A DNA stretch of 64,000 bases from Bifidobacteriaceae bacterium (lineage in GTDB: Bacteria; Actinomycetota; Actinomycetes; Actinomycetales; WQXJ01). The translations under genes and the position numbers were made by a program. Below, one piece after another: positions 30,055 through 38,700 of the stretch (positions within the stretch are counted from its first letter, which is position 1; every line of letters begins with the position of its first letter). The notes under the pieces were generated by a model, which saw only the letters and a program-made list of their open reading frames with translations, ran no database searches and was not told the DNA's origin. The stretch lies in NCBI GenBank assembly GCA_031272885.1, contig JAISSX010000019.1:1-64000 (forward strand), written 5' to 3'.

Positions 30055-31071
30055 ATGACCTCGTCTTCCGGCCCCGCGGCTGCCGGCGCCCTACCGTCCA
30101 AAGTGTCAGATGGTTTCGACCCGGTGGTGTGGCGCCTGGTTGACGGCTTTGAGGACCTGACCGACATCACTTACCACCGCGGCGTGGACCGGAGCCTGCC
30201 GATGGCGGTTGACCAACCATGGGTGCGCGTGGCCTTCAACCGGCCCGAGGTCCGCAACGCCTTCTCTCCCACCACCGTGGACCAACTGATCCAGGTTTTG
30301 CGGCATGCGGCCGCGACGCCGGACGTGGTGGCGGTGCTGTTGGCCGGCAACGGCCCCAGCCCCAAGGACGGCGGCTACGCCTTCTGTTCCGGCGGGGACC
30401 AGCGCTACCGCGGCCGGTCTGGTTACGAGTACGCCCGCACCGACACCGCCGCCACCCAAGGAACGTTGCCCGATGCCGCCTCCTCCCCCGGTACTGATAC
30501 CGCGCCATCGGGCACTGGACGGTTGCACATCTTGGAAGCCCAACAGTTGATCCGCACCATGCCGAAAGTGGTCATAGCGGTGGTGGACGGTTGGGCCACC
30601 GGCGGTGGACACTCGCTGCACGTGGTGGCGGACCTGACGTTGGCCTGCCGGGAGCACGGCCGGTTCAAGCAGGTGGACGCCACGGTGGGTTCGTTCGACG
30701 CCGGCTACGGCTCGGCCCTGTTGGCGCGACAGGTGGGGCAGAAGCGGGCCCGCGAGATCTTCTTCCTGGCTCAGGAATACACCGCTGACCAGGCCGAACA
30801 GTGGGGCGGCATCAACCTGGCGGTAGACCATGAGGCGGTTGAACCGACCGCCCTGGCCTGGGCTGCGCGCATCGCCGCCCAATCGCCGCAGGCCATCCGG
30901 GTGTTGAAGTTCGCCTTCAACCTGGCAGACGACGGCCTGGCGGGGCAGCAACTGTTCGCGGCCGAGGCCACCCGCCTGGCCTACGGCACCGAAGAGGGCG
31001 CGGAAGGCCGGGATGCCTTCCTGCAGCACCGCGCCCCCGATTGGGCACCGTTCCGAAAGCAGATCCTCTAG
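30055..31071 (+). CDS. menB: 1,4-Dihydroxy-2-naphthoyl-CoA synthase
   Basis: 338 aa crotonase-family enzyme closing the naphthoate ring. Clear actinobacterial MenB features: VDGFEDLTDITYHR, GNGPSPKDGGYAFCSGGDQR, GWATGGGHSLHVV and the catalytic-Asp region GSFDAGYGSALLARQVG; ends in the conserved APDWAPF tail. Compared with M. tuberculosis MenB as I remember it, the loop before RLHILE is about 14 residues longer, and that extra piece is bounded by two inverted copies of the iterated motif (see findings). Confidence 0.95.
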   Translation: MTSSSGPAAAGALPSKVSDGFDPVVWRLVDGFEDLTDITYHRGVDRSLPMAVDQPWVRVAFNRPEVRNAFSPTTVDQLIQVLRHAAATPDVVAVLLAGNGPSPKDGGYAFCSGGDQRYRGRSGYEYARTDTAATQGTLPDAASSPGTDTAPSGTGRLHILEAQQLIRTMPKVVIAVVDGWATGGGHSLHVVADLTLACREHGRFKQVDATVGSFDAGYGSALLARQVGQKRAREIFFLAQEYTADQAEQWGGINLAVDHEAVEPTALAWAARIAAQSPQAIRVLKFAFNLADDGLAGQQLFAAEATRLAYGTEEGAEGRDAFLQHRAPDWAPFRKQIL

Positions 31072-31101
31072 ACGTCTGGGCGTCTAGAGATCTAGACGTC
31101 T
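31066..31101. terminator. Bidirectional terminator between menB and the DUF3048 gene
   Basis: Stem CTCTAGACG (31066-31074)/CGTCTAGAG (31081-31089), loop TCTGGG, followed by a second palindrome CTAGACGTCTAG (31092-31103). It begins inside the last codons of menB and ends in the stop of the convergent gene. Three TCTAGA and repeated GACGTCT words lie within 37 bases. Confidence 0.65.
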
Positions 31102-32203
31102 AGGCGTTGATGGTCCAGGCTCCCTGGGACTTCGGCATGACCTCAACCCAGGTGTTACCGGGCGCCAGCTTGACCAGGTTGCCGTCCTTGGTCTTCAACA
31201 CGAGTGGCTTGTCACGATCCGCCTTGGACCAGTCGATCTCAAGGGCCTTGCCACCGGTCAACACCAAGCCCTCGCCTTCACCTACCACCCAGGATTCGGG
31301 GATCGGGTTGCCGGCCGCGTCATGGCCTTCGGCGTAGGTCACATCCACCTTCATCACCACCACGTTGACGGCCGAAAGCCGCTCACCGCTGGCCGCCATG
31401 GCCGGGTTCGAGCCCTCCGACCGCAGCCACTTGCCACTGGCGTCCCACTCCCAGTTGGGGTGCGACCCGCCGGACATGGTCATGGCGACGCTGGTAGCGG
31501 CCTGACCGCTGGTGGTCACCGTAGCCTTCTCCAGGTTGGTGGCGAACTCGAACTCTTGCTGCGGCGACTTCTGATGCTCTTCATCGGCCTGTTCCAGCAT
31601 GTCGGCCGGCTTCGAGTAGACGTTGTGGGGCGCGGCCTTGCCGGACACCCGATAGAAGCCGCCCGCCCCGAAATCCATCGACAGGGTCTGCACACCGCAG
31701 CCGAGGGCCACGTTGATGAAATGGGTCTTGCCGCCCGAGAAGGCCAGCAGGCCGTGAGTGGGGCAGGTGATGGGCCCGTCCATGGGGCGGATGGAGCGGA
31801 CCGGGCCCACTTCATCGGGCATTTGCGAGTGGTACACCGCCACGTAGCGCGAGATGCCGCCCTCCACGATCGTTTCCCACACCACGTCGGCAAACTCCAG
31901 GCCGGTTTGCGGCCGGGCCTCGGGCGAGTTTTCGATCTTGTAGGCCACGGCTGGACGCTCCACCAGCTCACCCGGCACGCCCGTCAGCGGCCACACAGAG
32001 GTCTCGACGGCCGGCGGGGCGGTCTTGGTGGCGGCCGAAGGCTTGGCCGAAACCACCGCCGTGGCGGTAGCGGTGGCCGGCGTCTTGACGGCGCTGGGCG
32101 ATGGCGCGGCCTCGTTCTTGCCGCAGGCGGCCAGCGTGCCGCCCAAGCCGATTACGGCCACTGTAATGAGGGCCAGGGTGCGGCGGGGAAGTGGTGCGCG
32201 CAT
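31100..32203 (-). CDS. DUF3048 (YerB-like) lipoprotein
   Basis: 367 aa. Start ATG at 32203 with AGGAGA 9 bases ahead; the longer open frame to 32935 is antisense to menE and was discarded. Lipobox LAAC, lipid-bearing Cys27. The DUF3048 core includes RPAVAYKIENSPEARPQTGL, ADVVWETIVEGGISRY, PVRSIRPMDGP and AFSGGKTHF. YerB-type proteins are extracytoplasmic and of unsettled function. The linker (30-80) is Ala/Thr/Lys-rich. Confidence 0.9.
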   Translation of the reverse strand: MRAPLPRRTLALITVAVIGLGGTLAACGKNEAAPSPSAVKTPATATATAVVSAKPSAATKTAPPAVETSVWPLTGVPGELVERPAVAYKIENSPEARPQTGLEFADVVWETIVEGGISRYVAVYHSQMPDEVGPVRSIRPMDGPITCPTHGLLAFSGGKTHFINVALGCGVQTLSMDFGAGGFYRVSGKAAPHNVYSKPADMLEQADEEHQKSPQQEFEFATNLEKATVTTSGQAATSVAMTMSGGSHPNWEWDASGKWLRSEGSNPAMAASGERLSAVNVVVMKVDVTYAEGHDAAGNPIPESWVVGEGEGLVLTGGKALEIDWSKADRDKPLVLKTKDGNLVKLAPGNTWVEVMPKSQGAWTINA

Positions 32204-32369
32204 TGAGTGTTCTCCTTGCATACTGAAGCGGCCCGGCATCACGGCCGGGGACCGAAGCTGCCTTCCACTGTAGGCATCGGAGAGGGTACAGCCAAGGCAG
32301 AAGGGGCGGCGTGGTGCCCCTTTTCGCCCGTGGCGTGTTTCACAACGTTGGAACGGTAGGTTAGGCCCG

Positions 32370-33539
32370 ATGGCGCCACACACCTCTTTTCCGGCCACTC
32401 GCCCGGCGGTCACGGACCTACCCGGGCTAAGCCGGGCCCTGTCGGCTGCCTTGGCTGGTGGGCCGCCGGTACTGCCGGCCGATTGGCCGGCCGGGCTGAC
32501 GCCCCTGCCGGGTACGGCCCTGGCTGTGCCCACATCCGGTTCCACCGGCACACCCAAGTGGGTCTGTCTGGGCGCCGAGGCGATCCGGGCCGGGGCGGCG
32601 GCGAGCGCGGCTCGGTTGGGTGGTGCGGGCCATTGGCTGCTGGCCTTACCGGCGCGGCACATCGCCGGCCTGAACGTGGTGGCCCGGGCGGCGTTGGCCG
32701 GGGCGGAACTGTGTGCGCTGCCGCCTGGGCCGTTCACGGCCGACGCCTTCGTGGCGGGGGCGGCCGCCCTGCCAGCCGAGCCGCGGTACGTGTCACTGGT
32801 GCCGGCCCAGTTGCACCGCTTGGTGGCGGCCGGTGGACCGGCCCTGGCAGCCCTGGCCGAGTTTGCGGCCGTGCTGGTGGGAGGCGCCGCCCCTTCGCCC
32901 GGTCTGATGGCTGCGGCCCGAGCGGCGGGGGTCAACCTGGTGGAGACCTACGGCGCGGCCGAGACCGGCGGCGGGGTGGTGTATGACGGCGTGCCGTTGG
33001 ACGGTGCCCGAGTTGGTTTGGGGGCGGATGGGCGGATCGAGTTGGCCGGGCCAATGCTGGCCCTGGGCTACGCCGGGTCGGTGCCTGCTGGTGGGTTTAT
33101 TGCCCGGCCGGACGGCCGTTGGTTCGTCACAGCCGATCTTGGGGCGTGGTTGCCGGATGGTCGCTTGGCCGTCCTGGGCCGGGCCGACAACGGCCTGCTC
33201 AGCGGTGGCGTCACGGTTCATCCGGAGGCCGTCGAGGCCGTGCTGGCCGGACTGCCGGAAGTGGCGGGCGCCATCGTGCTGGGGTTGCCACACCCGGAAT
33301 GGGGCCACGAGGTGACGGCCCTGGTGGTAGGGCGACCGGGCGGCATCGGGCAAGTTGAGCCCCAGAGGCTGTTGGAGGCGGTGCGGGAGGCGGTCAAGGG
33401 TGCCCTGGGGGCGGCCCACGCGCCACGCGCCATCGGACTGGTGGCGGAGCTACCCCAAGTGGCGCCCGGCAAGCCGGACCGGCGGGCGGCGCTGGAAGCG
33501 GCCCAGAAGCTGAACGCCGCCGGCGGCCTCACCCGGTAG
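32370..33539 (+). CDS. menE: o-Succinylbenzoate-CoA ligase
   Basis: 389 aa ANL-superfamily acyl-CoA synthetase, short as in actinobacterial MenE. AMP-binding P-loop PTSGSTGTPKW (about 54-64), core A5 LVETYGAAETGGGVVYDG, and the C-terminal hinge LAVLGRADNGLLSGG; the catalytic Lys sits in APGKPDRRA. TAGGTT (32357-32362) ends 7 bases before the ATG, which fits a leaderless mRNA. First gene of menE-menA-PLDc_N. Confidence 0.92.
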   Translation: MAPHTSFPATRPAVTDLPGLSRALSAALAGGPPVLPADWPAGLTPLPGTALAVPTSGSTGTPKWVCLGAEAIRAGAAASAARLGGAGHWLLALPARHIAGLNVVARAALAGAELCALPPGPFTADAFVAGAAALPAEPRYVSLVPAQLHRLVAAGGPALAALAEFAAVLVGGAAPSPGLMAAARAAGVNLVETYGAAETGGGVVYDGVPLDGARVGLGADGRIELAGPMLALGYAGSVPAGGFIARPDGRWFVTADLGAWLPDGRLAVLGRADNGLLSGGVTVHPEAVEAVLAGLPEVAGAIVLGLPHPEWGHEVTALVVGRPGGIGQVEPQRLLEAVREAVKGALGAAHAPRAIGLVAELPQVAPGKPDRRAALEAAQKLNAAGGLTR

Positions 33540-33551
33540 GCTAAGGGCGCC

Positions 33552-34448
33552 ATGGCCACAGTTTCGCAATGGGTTGAAGGGATTCGCCTTCGGACCCTGC
33601 CTGCCTCGATCGCCCCCGTGCTGGTGGGCGTGGGTGCCGCCTGGCAACTGGAGACGCCCCACTGGGGACGGGCCGGCCTGGCGCTGCTGGTGGCTTTGGC
33701 GCTGCAGATCGGCGCCAACCTGGCCAACGACTATTCGGACGGGGTGCGCGGCACCGACCAGGCGCGGCAGGGGCCGCAACGGCTGGTGGCTTCTGGGGCA
33801 GCTAGTCCCGGCACCGTCAAACTGGCCGCCCTGGTGGCCTTCGCGGTGGCGGCTGCCGCCGGCGTGGGGCTGACGGCTTGGACCGGGCAATGGTGGCTGC
33901 TTGGCGTTGGCGCCCTGGCGTTGCTGGCCGCCTGGTTCTATACCGGCGGCAAGCGGCCCTACGGTTACATGGCCTTGGGTGACATTAGCGTGTTCCTGTT
34001 CTTCGGCGTGGTGCCCGCGCTGGGGACCTGCTACACGCAACACCTGTACATCACGTGGCGGGCCTGCCTGGCGGCCGCCGCCATGGGGCTGATGGCCTGT
34101 GGCATTCTGATGGCCAACAACCTGCGGGACATACACAGCGACCAGGCGGCCGGCAAGATCACCCTGGCGGTGAAGCTGGGCGAGCGGGTCTCACGGGTGT
34201 TCTACGCCTGGGAGATGTGGCTGGCCATCGCGCTGGGGGCACTATGCGCCATCGGGCGGGTGCACGTGCTGATCGTGTTGCTGATGGCCTGGCCCACCGC
34301 CCGGCTGACCGCCATGGTGGCGGCCGGCGCCAAGGGCGATGACCTGGTGCGGGTGTTGCGCATCACGGGCCAGGTGGAGTTGTGTTTCGCCATCCTGTTG
34401 GGGTTGGCGTTGGCCAACGTGGGCCTTTTCGGAAGCTCGGGGAGCTGA
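33552..34448 (+). CDS. menA: 1,4-Dihydroxy-2-naphthoate polyprenyltransferase
   Basis: 298 aa UbiA-superfamily membrane enzyme, eight or so helices. First Asp-rich motif NLANDYSDGVRGTDQ; second motif NNLRDIHSDQAAGK. It attaches the polyprenyl chain to the naphthoate, giving demethylmenaquinone, the substrate of MenG. 12 bases after menE. Confidence 0.94.
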   Translation: MATVSQWVEGIRLRTLPASIAPVLVGVGAAWQLETPHWGRAGLALLVALALQIGANLANDYSDGVRGTDQARQGPQRLVASGAASPGTVKLAALVAFAVAAAAGVGLTAWTGQWWLLGVGALALLAAWFYTGGKRPYGYMALGDISVFLFFGVVPALGTCYTQHLYITWRACLAAAAMGLMACGILMANNLRDIHSDQAAGKITLAVKLGERVSRVFYAWEMWLAIALGALCAIGRVHVLIVLLMAWPTARLTAMVAAGAKGDDLVRVLRITGQVELCFAILLGLALANVGLFGSSGS

Positions 34449-34451
34449 ACC

Positions 34452-34940
34452 ATGATCAGGATCCTGTTGCTGTATGTGCTGCCCATTGCCTTGATGATCT
34501 ACGCCCTGGTGGACTGCGCCCAGGACGATGACGTGGAGCGCACCTCGGTGCCCAAGGTGTTGTGGATCATCATGATCGTGTTCCTGGCCTATTTCGGCCC
34601 GCTGGCTTGGCTGGTGGTGTCGAAGATCGCCAAGCCCAAGGCGGGCGGGTCCACCGGGCAGCGGCTGGGTGGGTCCGGTGGTGGCTTTGGCGGGTTCGGT
34701 TCGGGTGGGTCCGGTGGCCGCGGGTCCGGCCGGCCGATGGCGCCCGATGACGATCCGGAGTTCCTGCGCAAACTGGCGGAGGAGCAGTGGCTGCGTGAGC
34801 GCCGCCGTCAACGCGAAGCCGAACAGGGCGGGGCCGGGTCTAGTGGGGCTGACGGGTCCGGGGGGTCCGGGGGGTCCGAGGGGTCCGGCGGGTCCGAGGG
34901 GACCAGTGGCACGGGTGATGACCCGGCCGCTGACAAGTAG
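34452..34940 (+). CDS. Small membrane protein with PLDc_N domain
   Basis: 162 aa. Two N-terminal helices (about 4-18 and 35-60) with the PLDc_N pattern IYALVDCAQDDDVERTSVPKVLWIIMIVFL...GPLAWLV. Despite the domain name there is no phospholipase part. The rest is hydrophilic, a Gly/Ser-rich and charged tail ending in repeated GSE/GSG units. Three bases after menA, so co-transcribed; a PLDc_N protein follows menA in many actinobacteria, role unknown. Confidence 0.8.
   Translation: MIRILLLYVLPIALMIYALVDCAQDDDVERTSVPKVLWIIMIVFLAYFGPLAWLVVSKIAKPKAGGSTGQRLGGSGGGFGGFGSGGSGGRGSGRPMAPDDDPEFLRKLAEEQWLRERRRQREAEQGGAGSSGADGSGGSGGSEGSGGSEGTSGTGDDPAADK
34854..34907 (+). repeat. Six 9-bp tandem units in the PLDc_N gene
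   Basis: Units of GGGTCCGGG and variants (GGGTCCGAG, GGGTCCGGC), in frame, encoding GSG/GSE repeats. A 9-bp unit keeps frame when copy number changes. Confidence 0.75.
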
Positions 34941-34947
34941 CCGCGCG

Positions 34948-35883
34948 CTAGCCGCCTTGGCTGGCCAAGGACAGCATCGCTTCCAACGCTTCGAGGCGCT
35001 CCCTGTCTTCGGGTGACACCAACTCGCGCTCACCGCCGTCCCATTGACCGTCGAAGCCGGGCACGTCCAGGGCTACGAGCGGATCCAACTGCCACTGGTG
35101 CCTGTCCCAGTACTCCAGTAGCCAATCGTCGTCGTTGTCATCGGCATGTTCGGCCTGCAAGCGCGCGTACTCTTCTTCCTCCGCCTGATGGGCTTCGGCG
35201 TCGTAGATGGGGCATGCCCGCAGCAGTTCGCTCAGTTGGGCCTCGGTCATTTCGCCGGGCAGCAGTACGTGGGGACTGGTGGCCCAGTCATCAGCGATTG
35301 GGGGATCAGGGTCTTTCACCTGGGGCCAGCCGTTCTGGCGGGCGCAATCGGCCCAGGTCAAGTTGGCTTCCACTTGGCGTTGCTTCTCGGCTAGTTCCGC
35401 TTCTGGATCATTCAGCGTGTACTCAGGGTCAACGTAGCCGGACTCTTCGAGACAGGCGGCATACTCGGCGCTGAGGTCCTTGTCGCCCACCAGGAACAGG
35501 ACTTCCTGGCCGCCTGCGTCAAGCCAAGACTGCCCCGCCTCGCCGTACTTGGCATTGACTTCGTCCCAGTCGGCAGCCAGGGCGTCTTCGACTTCCTGGT
35601 AGGTGCCACCGGGAGTGATATGACAGAAGGACCCGGGCACGCACAGCATGTGGGCTTCCTCATCCACAATCCAGACGGCAGCTTCGTTGTCATCCGGGTC
35701 ACTGTCGTCAAGTTGGGCCCTGACGCCGGCGTCCGCCAAGCAGGACACCAGGGCTTCGGCAGTCTCCCCCTGGGTGGTGCCATTGGCGCTGTCTTCACCT
35801 TCGGCCGAACAGGCGCTCACGACCAACCCGGCCGCCATCACCGCGGCTGAGCCCCGGGCTAGGCGCTGCCGAAACTCAGACAC
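34948..35883 (-). CDS. Lipoprotein of unknown function, ABC operon
   Basis: 311 aa from GTG at 35883, which overlaps the TAG of the upstream gene and has GGGAGG about 9 bases ahead. Signal peptide with lipobox VVSAC. The mature part is acidic with several Cys and Trp; patterns such as AALVSCLADAG-like start, AACLEESGYVD and WADCARQNGWPQVKDPD suggest two similar Cys-centred modules. I recognise the style from actinobacterial lipoproteins that accompany ABC exporters, but not a named family. Last gene of a four-gene unit. Confidence 0.7.
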   Translation of the reverse strand: MSEFRQRLARGSAAVMAAGLVVSACSAEGEDSANGTTQGETAEALVSCLADAGVRAQLDDSDPDDNEAAVWIVDEEAHMLCVPGSFCHITPGGTYQEVEDALAADWDEVNAKYGEAGQSWLDAGGQEVLFLVGDKDLSAEYAACLEESGYVDPEYTLNDPEAELAEKQRQVEANLTWADCARQNGWPQVKDPDPPIADDWATSPHVLLPGEMTEAQLSELLRACPIYDAEAHQAEEEEYARLQAEHADDNDDDWLLEYWDRHQWQLDPLVALDVPGFDGQWDGGERELVSPEDRERLEALEAMLSLASQGG

Positions 35884-36590
35884 TACCGCCCACCTCCCTG
35901 GGTGCGCCTTGGTGTCGGGTGTTGTCTGGGGGCCTTGCCGCCCGCCAACAGAGCGTAGGCGCAGACTCCACTCAGCCAAACTACCAAGGCCAGCCCCAGC
36001 GAGGTGTTGGACGCCTTCGAGGCCAGCATCATGCCGAAGCCAAGGCCACCGCCGTCAGTCCCTCCGCCCAGCAGTATGGCAGCTAGCAGCCAGGAGACCG
36101 CAGGGGCCCAAGCCAACGCCCCGACGCCGCAGGCAACAAGGACTAGGCCGGCACCCTGGGCCAGCATGACATTGCGGCCGATGGCGCCCAGCTCCAACCC
36201 TCTGTAGCTTCCCTTGGAGACGCTGCAGGCGGCGACGGCCAGGCAGCCGAGGGCAAGTGCCCAAACCGCCCTGGCAGCGACCAGCTTCACCGGCTTGGGG
36301 CCGCGAATGACTGGAACCGTGCAGCCTAACGCCGCTACTACGCCGCCCATTACGGCTAGGACCAACGGAACCGGCGCCGGATCGGCCAACCCGAATACAG
36401 CCCGACCAGGCAGTCGCATGCCACGCGTGGCGGCGGTTGCAATCGCCAGTGCGCCAATCGCAAGCAGGCTCCAACGCGCACCTTGCACCTCCAGCCAGGC
36501 ACGGACTGCGCCAGGCACCCTAGGCCGCCCGGCGCTGGGTCCCACCTCAGTCAAGGTCGCACACCAGCCATCGTTGGTACATCGCCTCAA
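35883..36590 (-). CDS. Membrane protein of ABC operon, unknown function
   Basis: Up to 235 aa with about six hydrophobic segments; small residues Gly/Ala dominate. The start is uncertain: from 36590 it would overlap the preceding gene by 44 bases; TTG at 36554 or GTG at 36545, near the end of that gene, are more economical. No family recognised. Position between the permease-like gene and the lipoprotein gene suggests a subunit or accessory of the same transporter. Confidence 0.7.
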   Translation of the reverse strand: MRRCTNDGWCATLTEVGPSAGRPRVPGAVRAWLEVQGARWSLLAIGALAIATAATRGMRLPGRAVFGLADPAPVPLVLAVMGGVVAALGCTVPVIRGPKPVKLVAARAVWALALGCLAVAACSVSKGSYRGLELGAIGRNVMLAQGAGLVLVACGVGALAWAPAVSWLLAAILLGGGTDGGGLGFGMMLASKASNTSLGLALVVWLSGVCAYALLAGGKAPRQHPTPRRTQGGGR

Positions 36591-37809
36591 TGTCCTCGAC
36601 TGGCAGCGGATAGGTGATCGAGCTTCCGTCCAAAAAGTACTCGGTTTCTTCGGCGCCGTTCATAAGAGCCTCGACTGAACTACTCATTAGTCGTGCGTCA
36701 ATCATGAAGTTATCGGACGGTACTTCTAATAGCTGAGGGCACCACTCCGGATAAACCAGCCAAGAAGCAATCGTTGCCACATCAGGTGGCTGCCCCGGCT
36801 CAATCGAGCCAATCGTGACCTGACGGGGCACTGCCTCCTGATTAGCCACACGTCCCCATTCCAATACGCGAGTCGGCAGTACCGCGCCGTATCCGTTCGT
36901 CTCGAGTGAGACAACCAGGTGGGAGATCTGCTCTCGCCAAGGCTCTACGCCACGTTCATGCTCGTGGAAATAGCAGAACTCGATGCCACCAATTTCTTCA
37001 CAAACGTCCGGATTGGCCCCAACCCACACAAAGTCTTTGTCTCCCGGCACCAACAAGGCTGCCCCCACCACCAAGGAGAAGGCAGCGACACCCAGCACCC
37101 AGCCCAACAAACCTGGCAATGCCAAACGCCCGTCCCAGCGGGCCGGAGCCAACAGCAGCAGCGCGCCAGTCACTGCCAGCAGGCTGATCCGAATCAACAG
37201 CGCCGGGATCGCGAACAGCAGCCCGATCTGGGAAAGGGAGGCTCCACTGTCCACCAGTGGCTCGAACAATCCGGTGCCCAAGCCGTCCGAATTGAGTCCC
37301 AGCATCAGGCCGAATCCGATGGCAGCAGCCGCCAAGCCCGCGACCAGGGGTGGGAGAAACCGGCCAACGCAACTGCCCAGGCAACCGAACCAGGCGATGG
37401 CCAGCCCCTGCGCCAGCAGGGCCAACAGGATGCGTCCCCAACCGCCCCTGGGAGCAAAGTCACCACCGATTGCGACTGCCACGAAGAACACGCCGACATG
37501 GCAAGCAACGATCGGCAGGACACACCAGGCCAGGGCCCACGTCAGGCGCCGCCGGCGCCGGGCCAAAGCCAACTCTGCCTGGCCCGGCCGCATCAGGCGG
37601 GCGGCATCGGTGGCGGCAACGCCGGCAATGACGGGCCCCAGGTAGAGGAACGCCAGCGCCATCCAGCGCAAGGTGAACATAGCCTCGCCCAGGTAGACAG
37701 CGTCACGTTGCAGCATCAGCGTGATCTCGAACGCCAACGCTGCGAATACGGCCCAAGGGCCAACCAACGTTGTGATAGCGAAACGAACGGAACGCACCAA
37801 ACCGGTCAT
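36547..37809 (-). CDS. Probable ABC transporter permease
   Basis: 420 aa. Six membrane segments in the first 240 residues (ABC-2-like arrangement), then a large, probably extracytoplasmic domain from about 260 with Cys-containing NPDVCEEIGGIEFCYFHEHERGV, ending without a helix. It directly follows the ATPase gene with a 4-base overlap, so it is taken as the membrane partner. Domain order is unusual for a permease and I cannot assign a substrate. Confidence 0.7.
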   Translation of the reverse strand: MTGLVRSVRFAITTLVGPWAVFAALAFEITLMLQRDAVYLGEAMFTLRWMALAFLYLGPVIAGVAATDAARLMRPGQAELALARRRRRLTWALAWCVLPIVACHVGVFFVAVAIGGDFAPRGGWGRILLALLAQGLAIAWFGCLGSCVGRFLPPLVAGLAAAAIGFGLMLGLNSDGLGTGLFEPLVDSGASLSQIGLLFAIPALLIRISLLAVTGALLLLAPARWDGRLALPGLLGWVLGVAAFSLVVGAALLVPGDKDFVWVGANPDVCEEIGGIEFCYFHEHERGVEPWREQISHLVVSLETNGYGAVLPTRVLEWGRVANQEAVPRQVTIGSIEPGQPPDVATIASWLVYPEWCPQLLEVPSDNFMIDARLMSSSVEALMNGAEETEYFLDGSSITYPLPVEDIEAMYQRWLVCDLD

Positions 37810-38531
37810 GCCGGTTCACCCGTTTCCATCAGATCGGCCACAACCGCATCGAAGCCGTCGGCCGGATCTGCGGCCTGATCGGCCCTGGACGCCAACTCAG
37901 CTGCCGCTCCGGCAAAGGTGACCCGGCCTTCAGCCAGCACAATGACGTTCTGGGCGATGCGCCGCACGTCTTCCAGCAGATGGGTCGAAACCAACACGAC
38001 TCTGTCCTGCCCGATCTGCCCGATCAGCTCCCGCAGGCCCGTGCGCTGTTTCGGGTCCAGACCCACGGTCGGCTCATCCAGCAACAGCAAACCCGGCGAA
38101 TGCACCATGGCCTGGGCAATGGCCAGGCGCCGCCGCATGCCACCAGACAGGGTGCCGATCCGCTGACCGGCCCGGTCCACCAGGCCGACCGCTTCCAGGG
38201 CACTGCTAACGGCATCGGCCCTGGCTGACCGTGGCACACCCTGCAACCAGGCCACATGGGCCAGCAGGTCAGCGCACCTGGCCCGGGCAGGCAAACTGGG
38301 TTCCTGGGGCAACAACCCAACCGTACCGGCCTGTCCATCCGTCCAGGTTAGGCTCCCCGCCTTTGGCTTCTGCAATCCGGCCAGGCCACGGAACAGCGTC
38401 GACTTGCCGGCGCCGTTGGCGCCAACCAGGCACGTCACACCGACAGGAAAAGTGGCCGTGATGGGGCCGACTCGGAAACCCGAGCCGTACCCCACCACGA
38501 ACCCTTCGGCTCTAAAGCCGCTACTTGCCAT
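37806..38531 (-). CDS. ABC transporter ATP-binding protein (exporter type)
   Basis: 241 aa. Walker A GANGAGKST (37-45), Q-loop in GLLPQEPSLP, signature LSGGMRRRLAIAQAM, Walker B LLLLDEPTVGLDP, switch His in LVSTHLLED. It resembles ATPases of ABC-2 and bacteriocin/antibiotic export systems. First clear gene of the operon; a very short secreted-peptide-like ORF and an operator-like palindrome lie just upstream. Confidence 0.9.
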   Translation of the reverse strand: MASSGFRAEGFVVGYGSGFRVGPITATFPVGVTCLVGANGAGKSTLFRGLAGLQKPKAGSLTWTDGQAGTVGLLPQEPSLPARARCADLLAHVAWLQGVPRSARADAVSSALEAVGLVDRAGQRIGTLSGGMRRRLAIAQAMVHSPGLLLLDEPTVGLDPKQRTGLRELIGQIGQDRVVLVSTHLLEDVRRIAQNVIVLAEGRVTFAGAAAELASRADQAADPADGFDAVVADLMETGEPA

Positions 38532-38609
38532 GGCCTCCCATACCTTCAGTACTTGATCGAACCGTTGGTGATCGCTGCGCCGGACTGCGGATCTGACCTC
38601 ACCGGGATA

Positions 38610-38669
38610 TCAAGCAGAACAAAGAACCGACCCCACCAGAATTGCGAGAATTGCGCGTTTTGCCTTCAT
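38610..38669 (-). CDS. Possible tiny exported peptide ORF, perhaps frameshifted
   Basis: ATG at 38669 opens a 19-codon frame, MKAKRAILAILVGSVLCSA, shaped like a signal peptide with a Cys near its end, then TGA (38612-38610). Shifting by one base near its end continues LLDIPVRSDPQSGAAITN... to a TGA at 38546. Ribosome site is only GAGAG-like. Could be a frameshifted or non-functional peptide gene, or chance. It lies 78 bases ahead of the ABC ATPase. Confidence 0.25.
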   Translation of the reverse strand: MKAKRAILAILVGSVLCSA

Positions 38670-38700
38670 TGGCTCTCACTTCTCTCTCTTGTCGGGGCCA

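Noticed and set aside
32204-32935. N-terminal extension of the DUF3048 frame (total 611 aa)
   Set aside because: A signal peptide, lipobox and AGGAGA site place the start at 32203; the extension is antisense to menE.
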